DNA from: Bacteroides sp. UBA7333
Lineage (GTDB): Bacteria; Bacteroidota; Bacteroidia; Bacteroidales; Bacteroidaceae
Reading direction: 5' to 3'
DNA length: 64,000 nucleotides
Assembly (NCBI GenBank): GCA_002471195.1
Contig: DKPN01000027.1
Coordinates: 34,495-98,494, forward strand
The notes beneath the pieces were generated by a model. The model saw nothing but the letters and a program-made list of their open reading frames with translations, had not been told where the DNA came from and ran no database searches. Within the stretch, counting starts at the first letter, position 1. The number at the start of each line of letters is the position of its first letter. The position numbers were made by a program, and so were the translations under genes. Below, piece by piece: positions 42,781 to 51,143 of this stretch.

Positions 42781-44928
42781 ATGACAAAGAGCAAGTATAT
42801 ATTATTACTGGCATTTCATGCCCTTTTTATTAGCAGTATGATAGCACAAGATTTAAAAACACCAACGTTAGAGGACTTGATTCCAGGCGGCGAAACTTAT
42901 CGTTATGCCGAGAACCTTTATGGTCTACAATGGTGGGGCGATCAATGTGTACAACCCGATATTGACAAGGTGGAATTGATAAACTTTTCTAACGGAAAAA
43001 AACAATCGATTACAACGCGACAAAAAGTAAACCAAACCTTGCAAGAAAATGGTCTCGACACCATTTCGCACTTTTATAACATCAGTTTTCCATCGAAAGA
43101 TAAGAAAGAGATGCTGTTCAACGTAAAAGGCAACTATGTGGTTTATAATTGGGGAAATCATCAAGTGGTTTCAAAAAGGGCTTATCCAAGCAATGCTGCG
43201 AATCGCCATTACAACGATGTATCGGGAAATTTGGCTTATACAGTAGACAATAATATATATGTAAACGATCAACAGGTAACCAATGAACCTGAGGGCATCG
43301 TGTGCGGTCAATCGGTTCATCGTAGCGAATTTGGTATTCGCAATGGTATTTTCTGGAGTCCTACTGGCAATAAGCTGGCTTTCTATAAAATGGACGAAAG
43401 CATGGTAACCGAATATCCTTTGGTTGACATTACATCGCGTATTGCCGATACAAATAACATTCGCTACCCCATGGCTGGAATGACCAGTCATGAGGTTAGC
43501 GTAGGTGTATATAACCCCTCTACGGGCAAAACAATCTATCTTAATACAGGTAATCCAAAAGATCGTTATTTTACAAACATCAGCTGGAGTCCTAACGAAG
43601 ATAAAATCTATTTGATTGAAGTGAACCGTGACCAAAATCATGCGCAACTTTGCGAATATGATGCTGCCACTGGCAATTTGGATCGTGTTATTTTTGAAGA
43701 AAAACACGATAAATACGTTGAGCCTCAATACCCTATCGTTTTTCTTCCTTGGAACGATAAGCAATTTATCTATCAAAGCCAAAAGGATGGTTTCAACCAC
43801 CTTTATCTTTACAACATAGATGGAACTTTGGTAAAACAGTTGACACAAGGCGATTGGTTGGTTCAAGAAGTTCTTGGATTCAATACAAAAACCAAAGAGG
43901 TGATCATTGCAAGTACCGAGCTTTCGCCTTTACAACGCAACACTTATCGTGTAAACATTGCAAATGGCAAACGCAACTTGATAGGTAATGCAGATGGAGT
44001 ACACCGCGCTGCGTTGAGCAATTCGGGCGAATACATTATCGATAACTACTCTACCCCGACAGTTGCACGAAACATTGAAATTGTTCGTGCCAAAGACAAT
44101 CGTTCGCAACTACTGCTGACAGCTGAAAATCCCTACAAAGATTTTGTAATGCCTAATATCCAAACGGGCACTATTAAAGCAGCCGATGGAGTAACCGACC
44201 TATATTATCGACTGATTACGCCAAGCAACCTGGACAGCACTAAGCAACATCCTGCTGTGGTATATGTATATGGTGGACCGCATGCACAGATGGTAACCAA
44301 TGGCTTTCAAAATGGGGCACGTGGCTGGGATCTGTATATGGCTAACAAAGGTTATGTAGTGTTTAGCATCGATAATAGAGGTAGTAGCAATAGAGGGTTA
44401 GACTTTGAAAACGCAACCTTCCGCAATCTAGGTATCGAAGAAGGTAAAGACCAAGCAGAAGGAGCTAAATTCCTTCAATCACTTCCTTATGTCGATGGTG
44501 AGCGTATTGGTGTGCATGGTTGGAGCTTTGGCGGACATATGACAACGGCTCTTTTGCTTCGTTACCCCGAAATATTTAAGGTTGGCGTAGCTGGTGGCCC
44601 TGTTATCGACTGGAAATACTACGAAATTATGTATGGCGAGCGCTATATGGATCAACCAGAGAACAACGCAGAAGGTTATGAAGCAACCAACTTAAATAAC
44701 TTGGCAGGCAACCTAAAAGGCCGTTTGCTGATGATTCACGACGACCACGATGATACTTGCGTTCCGCAGCATGCACTTTCGTTTATGAAAGCCTGTATCG
44801 ACGCACGCACCTACCCCGATTTGTTTATATATCCAAATCATAAACACAATGTAATGGGAAGAGATCGCATACATCTTCACGAAACCATTACACGCTATTT
44901 TGAAGATCATTTGAATAACAAAAAATAA
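42781..44928 (+). CDS. Dipeptidyl peptidase IV (S9 family)
   Basis: This 715-residue serine exopeptidase removes X-Pro and X-Ala dipeptides. It has a signal peptide ('MTKSKYILLLAFHALFISSMIA'), an eight-bladed propeller region (DPPIV_N, about residues 90-470), and a C-terminal alpha/beta hydrolase with 'YVYGGPHAQMVTNGF', the nucleophile motif 'GVHGWSFGGHMT' and the catalytic His in 'YPNHKHNVMGRDR'; the Asp lies in 'IHDDHDDTCVPQHAL'. With the DPP7-like S46 enzyme it suggests that the cell feeds on oligopeptides. It lies 55 bp after the methyltransferase gene. Confidence 0.94.
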   Translation: MTKSKYILLLAFHALFISSMIAQDLKTPTLEDLIPGGETYRYAENLYGLQWWGDQCVQPDIDKVELINFSNGKKQSITTRQKVNQTLQENGLDTISHFYNISFPSKDKKEMLFNVKGNYVVYNWGNHQVVSKRAYPSNAANRHYNDVSGNLAYTVDNNIYVNDQQVTNEPEGIVCGQSVHRSEFGIRNGIFWSPTGNKLAFYKMDESMVTEYPLVDITSRIADTNNIRYPMAGMTSHEVSVGVYNPSTGKTIYLNTGNPKDRYFTNISWSPNEDKIYLIEVNRDQNHAQLCEYDAATGNLDRVIFEEKHDKYVEPQYPIVFLPWNDKQFIYQSQKDGFNHLYLYNIDGTLVKQLTQGDWLVQEVLGFNTKTKEVIIASTELSPLQRNTYRVNIANGKRNLIGNADGVHRAALSNSGEYIIDNYSTPTVARNIEIVRAKDNRSQLLLTAENPYKDFVMPNIQTGTIKAADGVTDLYYRLITPSNLDSTKQHPAVVYVYGGPHAQMVTNGFQNGARGWDLYMANKGYVVFSIDNRGSSNRGLDFENATFRNLGIEEGKDQAEGAKFLQSLPYVDGERIGVHGWSFGGHMTTALLLRYPEIFKVGVAGGPVIDWKYYEIMYGERYMDQPENNAEGYEATNLNNLAGNLKGRLLMIHDDHDDTCVPQHALSFMKACIDARTYPDLFIYPNHKHNVMGRDRIHLHETITRYFEDHLNNKK

Positions 44929-44944
44929 TAACACTCAAATCATT

Positions 44945-46222
44945 ATGAAACTCTTACTCTTAGGTTCAGGCGGTCGCGAACATGCGATGGCATGGAAAAT
45001 CGCTCAAAGTCCAAAAGTAGAAAAACTATATATTGCACCGGGAAATGCCGGAACAGCTTCTGTTGGCGAAAACGTAGATATTAAAGCTACCGATTTCGAA
45101 GCATTAAAGAAGTTTGCATTAGAGCAACAAATCGATATGATTGTAGTAGGTCCTGAGGACCCTTTGGTGAAAGGGGTATACAACTTTTTCCAAGGCAATG
45201 AAGAGACAAAACATATCGGCATTATCGGTCCTACTAAAGAGGGTGCTACACTCGAAGGTAGCAAAGAGTTTGCCAAAGAGTTTATGCAACGTCATAACAT
45301 TCCTACAGCACGCTACAAAAGCATCAACAAAGACAATTTGCAAGAGGGTCTTGACTTCTTGGCATCCCTCGAAGCTCCTTATGTATTGAAAGCTGATGGT
45401 CTTTGTGCTGGTAAAGGGGTATTGATTCTTCCTACACTTGAAGAGGCTCAAAAAGAGCTAAAAGAGATGATTGGCGGTATGTTTGGCGATGCTTCGGCTA
45501 CAGTTGTTATCGAAGAGTTTTTGAGCGGTATCGAGTGTAGTGTTTTTGTATTGAGCGATGGCGAACACTACAAGGTATTGCCTGTGGCAAAAGATTATAA
45601 ACGCATTGGCGAAGGCGATAAAGGGCTAAATACTGGCGGTATGGGTAGTGTTACTCCGGTTCCATTTGCCGATGAGGTATTTATGGAAAAAGTGCGCACT
45701 CGCATCATTGAGCCAACCGTTAATGGTCTTCGTGCCGACAATATACTTTATAAGGGTTTTATCTTCTTAGGACTTATTAAAGTAAACAACGAACCAATGG
45801 TTATTGAATACAACGTGCGCATGGGCGATCCTGAAACTGAAAGCGTAATGCTACGCATTAAAAGCGATTTAGTAGAACTTTTCGAAGGCGTTGCAGCCGG
45901 AAATCTGGATACTAAAACACTGGAGATGGATACGCGTACTGCGGCTTGTGTAATGATGGTAAGCGGCGGATATCCTGAAGCATATGATAAAGGTTTTGTT
46001 ATTACAGGACTAGAAGAAGCTGCTCAAACCGACAGTATTGTTTTCCATGCAGGTACTAAGTTCAATACCGAAGGACAAGTAATCACCGATGGTGGACGTG
46101 TTATCGCCATCAGCTCATATGGTGAAACACGCGAAGAGGCATTGGCAAAAAGCTACAAAGTAGCTGAAATGATACAATTTGAAAAGAAAAATTATCGTCG
46201 CGATATTGGTTTCGATTTATAA
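44945..46222 (+). CDS. purD: Phosphoribosylamine-glycine ligase
   Basis: PurD joins glycine to 5-phosphoribosylamine with ATP in purine synthesis. The 425-residue ATP-grasp protein has 'LLLGSGGREHAMAWKIAQSPKVEKLYIAPGNAGT', 'DMIVVGPEDPLVKGVYNFF', 'PYVLKADGLCAGKGVLILPT', 'GLNTGGMGSVTPVPF' and 'VIEYNVRMGDPETESVMLR', all typical. It follows the DPP4 gene by 16 bp. A strong intrinsic terminator (46258-46296) lies after its stop, inside the next gene. Confidence 0.98.
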   Translation: MKLLLLGSGGREHAMAWKIAQSPKVEKLYIAPGNAGTASVGENVDIKATDFEALKKFALEQQIDMIVVGPEDPLVKGVYNFFQGNEETKHIGIIGPTKEGATLEGSKEFAKEFMQRHNIPTARYKSINKDNLQEGLDFLASLEAPYVLKADGLCAGKGVLILPTLEEAQKELKEMIGGMFGDASATVVIEEFLSGIECSVFVLSDGEHYKVLPVAKDYKRIGEGDKGLNTGGMGSVTPVPFADEVFMEKVRTRIIEPTVNGLRADNILYKGFIFLGLIKVNNEPMVIEYNVRMGDPETESVMLRIKSDLVELFEGVAAGNLDTKTLEMDTRTAACVMMVSGGYPEAYDKGFVITGLEEAAQTDSIVFHAGTKFNTEGQVITDGGRVIAISSYGETREEALAKSYKVAEMIQFEKKNYRRDIGFDL

Positions 46223-46228
46223 TTATTG

Positions 46229-47236
46229 ATGAGAAGACATAGACTCCAAAGAATAGTAACGGCAGGCAGATGGACACTGCCTGCCGTTATTTTTTTGTGT
46301 GTTATCTGCTGGATAGCCACAAGTTTCGTTATATCGGTAGAATACGATTTAACCCAAAGTTACGCTCCTCTTGGTGCGTTTTCGGATGTCTTACACAATA
46401 TCCCGATATGGCTCAATAAAGTTTTAGGGTTGATGTTGTATGCAGGTATAGGCTACTTTTTAATTGAGCTTAACAACGTATTTGGTATTATCCGTATGAG
46501 GGCATCGGTACAAACCTCGTTTTATTTTATGCTGATTACGGCATGTCCAGCTATGCATTTGCTTTATCCGGGCGATATTGCTTCCTTGGCATTTTTAATT
46601 GCTTTATTCTTTCTTTTCAGGAGTTATCATCAACACCGTTCGAGCGGAAATCTATTTTATTCATTTGCTTTTATCAGCATTGGAACAATGTTTTTCCCTC
46701 ATTTAATCTACTTTACACCCATATGGTATGCAGGTGCAGTTAAGTTTCAATCTTTAAATATCAAGAGCTTCTTCGCATCAATTATTGGCTTAACACTCCC
46801 CTATTGGTTTTTATTTGGCCATGCTTATTTTTATCAAAAAATGGATCTGTTTTATCAGCCATTTATTGAAATGACCCATTTCAAAACATCGAATATATTA
46901 GAACATATGCCTTTATGGGAATTAGTAACACTTGGTTATCTATTTGTTTTATATATCGGTAGCTTTATCCATTATATGCAACATGGGTTTCAAGATAAAA
47001 TACAAACAAGAGCATATTTAGATTACTTTTTGATTCTTACTTTCTATACTTTTATTTTTATATTGATACAACCGGCATTTGTTCTCAATTTATTCCCCAT
47101 TCTGTTGATTAGTACAAGTATATTGGCTGCCCATTTGTTTGTATTAAGCAATACTAAACAATCAAATATCTTCTTCATAGTTGCAACTATGGGATTATTC
47201 ATTTTATTCGGATTTAATTTATGGATGCTTTTATAG
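46229..47236 (+). CDS. Polytopic membrane protein of unknown function
   Basis: The product of about 335 residues has roughly nine to ten hydrophobic helices ('LPAVIFLCVICWIATSFVI' being the first) and no motif I can tie to an activity; it resembles uncharacterised Bacteroidetes membrane proteins of the DUF6427 type, but this is a weak match from memory. The ATG at 46229 is preferred to the TTG just before it. The first 25 codons contain a perfect terminator hairpin with a T-run, so expression may depend on read-through from purD. Its end overlaps the next gene by 16 bp. Confidence 0.65.
   Translation: MRRHRLQRIVTAGRWTLPAVIFLCVICWIATSFVISVEYDLTQSYAPLGAFSDVLHNIPIWLNKVLGLMLYAGIGYFLIELNNVFGIIRMRASVQTSFYFMLITACPAMHLLYPGDIASLAFLIALFFLFRSYHQHRSSGNLFYSFAFISIGTMFFPHLIYFTPIWYAGAVKFQSLNIKSFFASIIGLTLPYWFLFGHAYFYQKMDLFYQPFIEMTHFKTSNILEHMPLWELVTLGYLFVLYIGSFIHYMQHGFQDKIQTRAYLDYFLILTFYTFIFILIQPAFVLNLFPILLISTSILAAHLFVLSNTKQSNIFFIVATMGLFILFGFNLWMLL
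46258..46296 (+). terminator. Intrinsic terminator inside the 5' end of a CDS, after purD
   Basis: AACGGCAGGCA (46258-46268) pairs perfectly with TGCCTGCCGTT (46278-46288), followed by A and seven T residues (46290-46296). It lies 36 bp after the purD stop, but inside codons 10-23 of the following open reading frame. Confidence 0.85.
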
Positions 47237-47697
47237 ACTCATTACTACAAATACTAACCGATTGGGGACTACCAGGATTGTTTTTATCAGCATTATTAGC
47301 CGGTAGCATCATTCCATTTAGCTCCGAAATTGTATTAGTAGCACTTGTAAAACTTGGTTTAGACCCTATTGCATGCGTTTTAGCCGCAACTTTAGGCAAT
47401 ACAGTAGGAGGAATGACTTGTTACTGGATGGGCCATCTAGGAAAAATTGATTGGTTGGAACGTTACTTTAAAATAGAAAAGAGTAAAGTCGATAAAATGC
47501 AAGATAGACTAAAAGGCAAAGGAGCATTGATGGGATTTTTTGCATTTTTACCCTTCATCGGTGAAATCATAGCAGTAGCATTAGGTTTTATGCGAAGCAA
47601 TGTGTGGTTTACATCACTTTCGATGTTCATTGGCAAGTTAATCCGTTATATCGTCATGCTCCTTGCACTAGAGGGAATTATTAGCTTTGTAATTTAA
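47221..47697 (+). CDS. YqaA/DedA (SNARE-associated) family membrane protein
   Basis: The 158-residue membrane protein has the short DedA-type arrangement of YqaA proteins: 'ILTDWGLPGLFLSALLAGSIIPFSSEIVLVALVKLG' near the N-terminus and 'ALMGFFAFLPFIGEIIAVALGFMRS' with the helix-breaking Pro later. DedA proteins are thought to act as lipid scramblases, e.g. for undecaprenyl phosphate. The gene overlaps the upstream membrane protein gene and precedes mnmD by 6 bp. Confidence 0.88.
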   Translation: MDAFIDSLLQILTDWGLPGLFLSALLAGSIIPFSSEIVLVALVKLGLDPIACVLAATLGNTVGGMTCYWMGHLGKIDWLERYFKIEKSKVDKMQDRLKGKGALMGFFAFLPFIGEIIAVALGFMRSNVWFTSLSMFIGKLIRYIVMLLALEGIISFVI

Positions 47698-47703
47698 TAC
47701 ACC

Positions 47704-48378
47704 ATGAAAAGAGTCATAGAACATACAGCCGATGGAAGTGCAACATTGTTTATTCCAGAAATGGACGAACATTATCATTCAATAAAAGGGGCACGAACCG
47801 AATCGCAACATATCTTTGTTGATATGGGGTTGAAAGCGACCGAAAAAGATGAAGTAAGAATTCTCGAAGTTGGTTTTGGTACTGGTTTAAACGCAATACT
47901 AACACTCGAAAATGCCAAAATATTAAAAAAACATGTTCGTTATACGGGTATTGAGCTATACCCTTTAGAATGGGAGGTTGTAAAGGCGTTAGACTATAGT
48001 CAAACACCCGAATTTGAGCTATTACACACAGCACCATGGCAACAAGAAACAATAATAAATGCTAACTTTGCGTTATTAAAGTTGCATTCCGATATAAACA
48101 CAATGTTTATTAAAAGGGATGAGAACAGTATTGAAAACCTATACCAGTTATATGACATCGTGTATTTCGATGCCTTTGCTCCTGAAAAGCAGCCCGAGAT
48201 GTGGTCGCAAGAATTATTTGATGCAATTTATCAATCAATGTCTCACAATGGCATATTGACAACATATTGCGCTAAAGGTGTTGTAAGAAGAATGCTTCAA
48301 GCATCAGGATTTATAGTCGAGAGACTACAAGGACCTCCAGGTGGTAAACGCGAAATACTACGAGCTACTAAAAAGTAA
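47704..48378 (+). CDS. mnmD: tRNA (5-methylaminomethyl-2-thiouridine) methyltransferase MnmD
   Basis: The 224-residue SAM-dependent methyltransferase matches the stand-alone MnmD half of MnmC. It has 'RILEVGFGTGLNAILTLENA' (SAM-binding) and 'DIVYFDAFAPEKQPEMWSQELFDAI' (catalytic Asp and Pro motif), and a conserved end 'LQGPPGGKREILRATK'. It completes the mnm5s2U34 modification on tRNA that begins with MnmG, also in this window. It sits between the DedA gene and the zinc-binding protein gene with 5-6 bp gaps. Confidence 0.92.
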   Translation: MKRVIEHTADGSATLFIPEMDEHYHSIKGARTESQHIFVDMGLKATEKDEVRILEVGFGTGLNAILTLENAKILKKHVRYTGIELYPLEWEVVKALDYSQTPEFELLHTAPWQQETIINANFALLKLHSDINTMFIKRDENSIENLYQLYDIVYFDAFAPEKQPEMWSQELFDAIYQSMSHNGILTTYCAKGVVRRMLQASGFIVERLQGPPGGKREILRATKK

Positions 48379-48389
48379 ATGAAGTGCTT

Positions 48390-49289
48390 ATGAAGAAATT
48401 ACTAATTTTGCTCCCTTGCATATTGTTATGTGTGGCATGCAGCAAACAAAAAGAAAAAAAATTATCGGCCAATGGTAAGCCGGTGATAGCTGTAACGATC
48501 GAACCCCAGCGTTTCTTTACAGAAGCAATAGCCGGCGATAAATTCGATGTGGTTACGATTGTGCCCAAAGGAACAAGCCCTGAAACATACGACCCTACTC
48601 CACAACAGTTGGTAGAGTTAGGCAATGCATCAGCCTTTTTACGTATAGGGCATATTGGTTTCGAAACAACATGGATGGATCGTTTGTTAGAAAATATCCC
48701 ACACACCCCTGTGTTTGATACCTCAGAGGATGTTAACCTTATCTATGATGAGCATGATCATGATCATGGTAATGCCGGGCACATCTGTGGCAATGGTGTA
48801 GAGCCACATATTTGGAATTCTACTGAAAATGCGATGATCATAGCACGCAACACCTATAAGGCCTTAAAACAGCTCGATAAAGAGAACGAAGCATATTATT
48901 TTCATCGCTATGACAGTGTTTGCCAAATTATCGCTAAAACCGATAGCACAATATGTCAAATGTTCGATAAAACACGCCAACGACAAGCATTTATGATCTA
49001 TCATCCTGCGCTATCCTATTTTGCACGCGATTACGGATTGTTGCAAATTAGTATTGAAGAGGGAGGAAAAGAGCCATCGCCTGCACATTTGAAAAACTTG
49101 ATTGACTTCTGCCAAACAAATGATGTAGATGTTATCTTTGTTCAGCCCGAATTTGATAGTCGTAATGCTGAAACCATCGCCAAAGAGGTCGGTGCGCGTA
49201 TCGTGCCCATCAATCCACTTAACAGCGATTGGCCGGGAGAAATGATAAAAATAGCCCAAGCATTGACAGAAAAACCAGGCAATCAATAA
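48390..49289 (+). CDS. Metal (zinc-type) ABC transporter substrate-binding lipoprotein
   Basis: This ZnuA/TroA-like protein of about 299 residues captures a divalent metal for import. It has a lipoprotein signal with lipobox 'LLCVAC', the family start 'KPVIAVTIEPQRFFTEAIAGDKFDVVTIVPKGTSPETYDPTPQQL', and a His-rich loop 'DEHDHDHGNAGH' (about residues 115-126) typical of zinc rather than manganese proteins. Metal ligands His in 'EPHIWNS' and Asp/Glu near 'YHPALSYFARDYGL' are visible. A GTG start two codons upstream is possible. It is 21 bp ahead of the ABC ATPase gene. Zinc specificity is inferred. Confidence 0.9.
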   Translation: MKKLLILLPCILLCVACSKQKEKKLSANGKPVIAVTIEPQRFFTEAIAGDKFDVVTIVPKGTSPETYDPTPQQLVELGNASAFLRIGHIGFETTWMDRLLENIPHTPVFDTSEDVNLIYDEHDHDHGNAGHICGNGVEPHIWNSTENAMIIARNTYKALKQLDKENEAYYFHRYDSVCQIIAKTDSTICQMFDKTRQRQAFMIYHPALSYFARDYGLLQISIEEGGKEPSPAHLKNLIDFCQTNDVDVIFVQPEFDSRNAETIAKEVGARIVPINPLNSDWPGEMIKIAQALTEKPGNQ

Positions 49290-49310
49290 TTCAATAAAAC
49301 AACGCATAAA

Positions 49311-50120
49311 ATGGCCAAACCTATAATAGAAATAAAAAATCTGTGTGCCGGTTACGATGGACGTGCCGTGATCCACGGTATCAATCTTACAATCTATCAA
49401 AATGATTTTTTAGGTATTATAGGCCCAAATGGTGGAGGTAAAACGACTTTGATAAAGTGTATTTTAGGATTGCTAAAACCTATATCAGGAGAAATTATTT
49501 ACCTGGATAAAATAAAGGAAAATCAAAAACGATTATCCGTTGGTTATCTTCCCCAATACAATGCCATTGACCGTAAGTTCCCTATTTCGGTAGAGGAAGT
49601 TATTCTTTCGGGACTCAGTGTTGAAAAAAAGCTAACTAGCCATTTTACCAAAGAGCATCATGCCAAAGTCGAAGCGGTGATTCATCGAATGGGACTTGCA
49701 GGATTAGAGAAAAGGGCGATCGGACAATTGAGTGGCGGACAGTTGCAACGCGCATTGCTAGGTAGAGCCATTGTAAGCGATCCCTCGGTAGTAATTCTCG
49801 ATGAACCAAGCACCTACATCGACAAACAGTTTGAAGCGCGGCTATATGAGTTGCTGGCCGAAATAAACAAAGATTGTGCTATCGTGTTGGTAAGTCATGA
49901 TATCGGCACAATACTCCAGCAAGTAAAAACAATTGCCTGCGTAAATGAAACATTAGATTATCATGCAAGTTCGGAAGTGACAGGCGAATGGTTAGAGAAA
50001 AATTTTCACTGCCCCATTGAGTTGTTAGGACATGGATCTATCCCTCATCGTATTTTAACCGAGCACCAGCACAATAAAAAAGGACCTGACGAATCACACA
50101 CCTGCAACTGCGGCCATTAA
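49311..50120 (+). CDS. Metal ABC transporter ATP-binding protein
   Basis: The 269-residue ATPase has Walker A 'GIIGPNGGGKTTLIKCILG' (about 36-54), signature 'LSGGQLQRALLGRA', Walker B 'VVILDEPSTYID' and the switch His in 'LVSHDIGTI'. Its position after the ZnuA-like gene fits ZnuC-type use. The last 18 residues form an unusual His/Cys-rich tail (HQHNKKGPDESHTCNCGH) that could bind metal. No permease gene follows; the next gene is DUF3836, so the membrane component must be elsewhere or supplied by another system. Confidence 0.93.
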   Translation: MAKPIIEIKNLCAGYDGRAVIHGINLTIYQNDFLGIIGPNGGGKTTLIKCILGLLKPISGEIIYLDKIKENQKRLSVGYLPQYNAIDRKFPISVEEVILSGLSVEKKLTSHFTKEHHAKVEAVIHRMGLAGLEKRAIGQLSGGQLQRALLGRAIVSDPSVVILDEPSTYIDKQFEARLYELLAEINKDCAIVLVSHDIGTILQQVKTIACVNETLDYHASSEVTGEWLEKNFHCPIELLGHGSIPHRILTEHQHNKKGPDESHTCNCGH

Positions 50121-50168
50121 AAAGTCAATAGGTATCATATATAGATCAACAAAAACAGAATAAACATG

Positions 50169-50206
50169 AGTCGATTTTAGAAATAAAGTCGGCTTATTTA
50201 TTTTTT
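50169..50206 (+). terminator. Terminator after the metal ABC ATPase gene
   Basis: AGTCGATTT (50169-50177) pairs with AAAGTCGGCT (50185-50194) using two G-U pairs, followed by a T-rich run. Confidence 0.6.
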
Positions 50207-50382
50207 AGAAAAAAGCCAAACATCCTTTGTAAAAGAGGTTATAAGTAAGTACTGTTTCTATTTAACAATATTAAACACAAAAAAAATAATACCAAGTGCA
50301 ACGTTTCGTGTCCTTCGTGCGTCTAATACATAGAGAGTTGATAAAACAGCCTCGATTGTATCGTCTATTGTAAGATATTCCG

Positions 50383-50447
50383 ATTAGGGTTAAAGAGTAT
50401 CGCAATGAATGGATACAAGTTCTGCAAATTACCCTAATGCAGAACTT
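50383..50447 (+). promoter_or_regulatory. Structured leader, possible pseudoknot
   Basis: AAGTTCTGCA (50417-50426) pairs perfectly with TGCAGAACTT (50438-50447). The 11-nt loop contains ACCCTAA, and ACCCTAAT (50431-50438) is also the exact complement of ATTAGGGT (50383-50390) upstream. Both pairings could form a pseudoknot, or they could alternate. The element ends 32 nt before the DUF3836 start. Confidence 0.6.
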
Positions 50448-50479
50448 TGATTTTATAACCAATATTAATTTCAATGTTT

Positions 50480-50893
50480 ATGAAAAAGTTTATTGCATTG
50501 CAAGCATTTTGCTTAGCCACTATGATATTAATGGGTACATCATCAGCTCAAGCAGCAACGCCTACAGATCAATTCGTCACCAACGAAGTAGTAGAAAACA
50601 ATTTAATCGTATCGAAGATCATTTATAAGCTCGATGATATGCTGTATAATTATATGAAATATGATTATCAGTATGATAAAGAAGACCGCATTACCGAGAA
50701 AACAGCATATAAATGGAGTGCCGAGAAAGATAAATGGATGCCATATTATAGAATTGCATATACATATACATCCGATAAAATAGTAATGGAATATGGTCGT
50801 TGGAATCAACGTCATAGAGCTTATGACTCTCAATGTGAGAAAACAGAACTTGCTCTAACAAAAGAGAATATGCCAATAGCCAGCCGTAATTAG
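50480..50893 (+). CDS. DUF3836-like exported protein (copy 2)
   Basis: The protein of about 137 residues has a signal peptide ('MKKFIALQAFCLATMILMGTSSAQA', cleavage likely before ATPTDQ) and the same small domain as the protein at 39323, with 'LYNYMKYDYQYDKEDRITEKTAYKWSAEKDKWMPYYRIAYTYTSDKIVMEYGRWN'. The two are paralogues, about 11 kb apart. An ATG two codons upstream (50474) is in frame. Function unknown. It is monocistronic, with a structured leader in front and a terminator behind. Confidence 0.75.
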   Translation: MKKFIALQAFCLATMILMGTSSAQAATPTDQFVTNEVVENNLIVSKIIYKLDDMLYNYMKYDYQYDKEDRITEKTAYKWSAEKDKWMPYYRIAYTYTSDKIVMEYGRWNQRHRAYDSQCEKTELALTKENMPIASRN

Positions 50894-50944
50894 TAACAAT
50901 CATTGTGTGTCGATTATGCTAATTACACCTAGGCTATCAACAAA

Positions 50945-50994
50945 AAATCTTCTTAATACATCTTTCATGAGATGATTAAGGAGATTTCTTTTTT
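50945..50994 (+). terminator. Terminator of the second DUF3836 gene
   Basis: AAATCTTCTTAATACATCT pairs with AGATGATTAAGGAGATTT with one G-U pair and one bulge, and CTTTTTT follows. Confidence 0.8.
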
Positions 50995-51097
50995 AGGATA
51001 TACAAACGTTTAAAAAATGTACTACGAAATTAACAATTTACAAGAGGTTAATCGATAATAATCGATAGTAAATCCCAGTTTTATACACACAAATTAT

Positions 51098-51105
51098 TAT
51101 CTTTG
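51098..51105 (+). promoter_or_regulatory. Predicted -7 element of the DUF2723 gene
   Basis: TATCTTTG, matching TAnnTTTG, 39 bp ahead of the ATG. Confidence 0.5.
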
Positions 51106-51143
51106 CCGCATAACATGTTAATAAATAAATAACTATCGTCTTA

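Larger units (their letters stand above)
50121..50479. other. Intergenic region: terminator and structured leader
   Basis: About 350 bp without a gene. A weak terminator lies at 50169-50206 (AGTCGATTT paired with AAAGTCGGCT, then a T-rich run), and a structured element at 50383-50447 ahead of the second DUF3836 gene. I see no exact TAnnTTTG promoter in between. Confidence 0.5.

Noticed and set aside
43171..43866. 231-codon minus-strand frame opposite the DPP4 gene
   Set aside because: Antisense to the propeller domain; hydrophobic composition comes from the complement of the sense codons.
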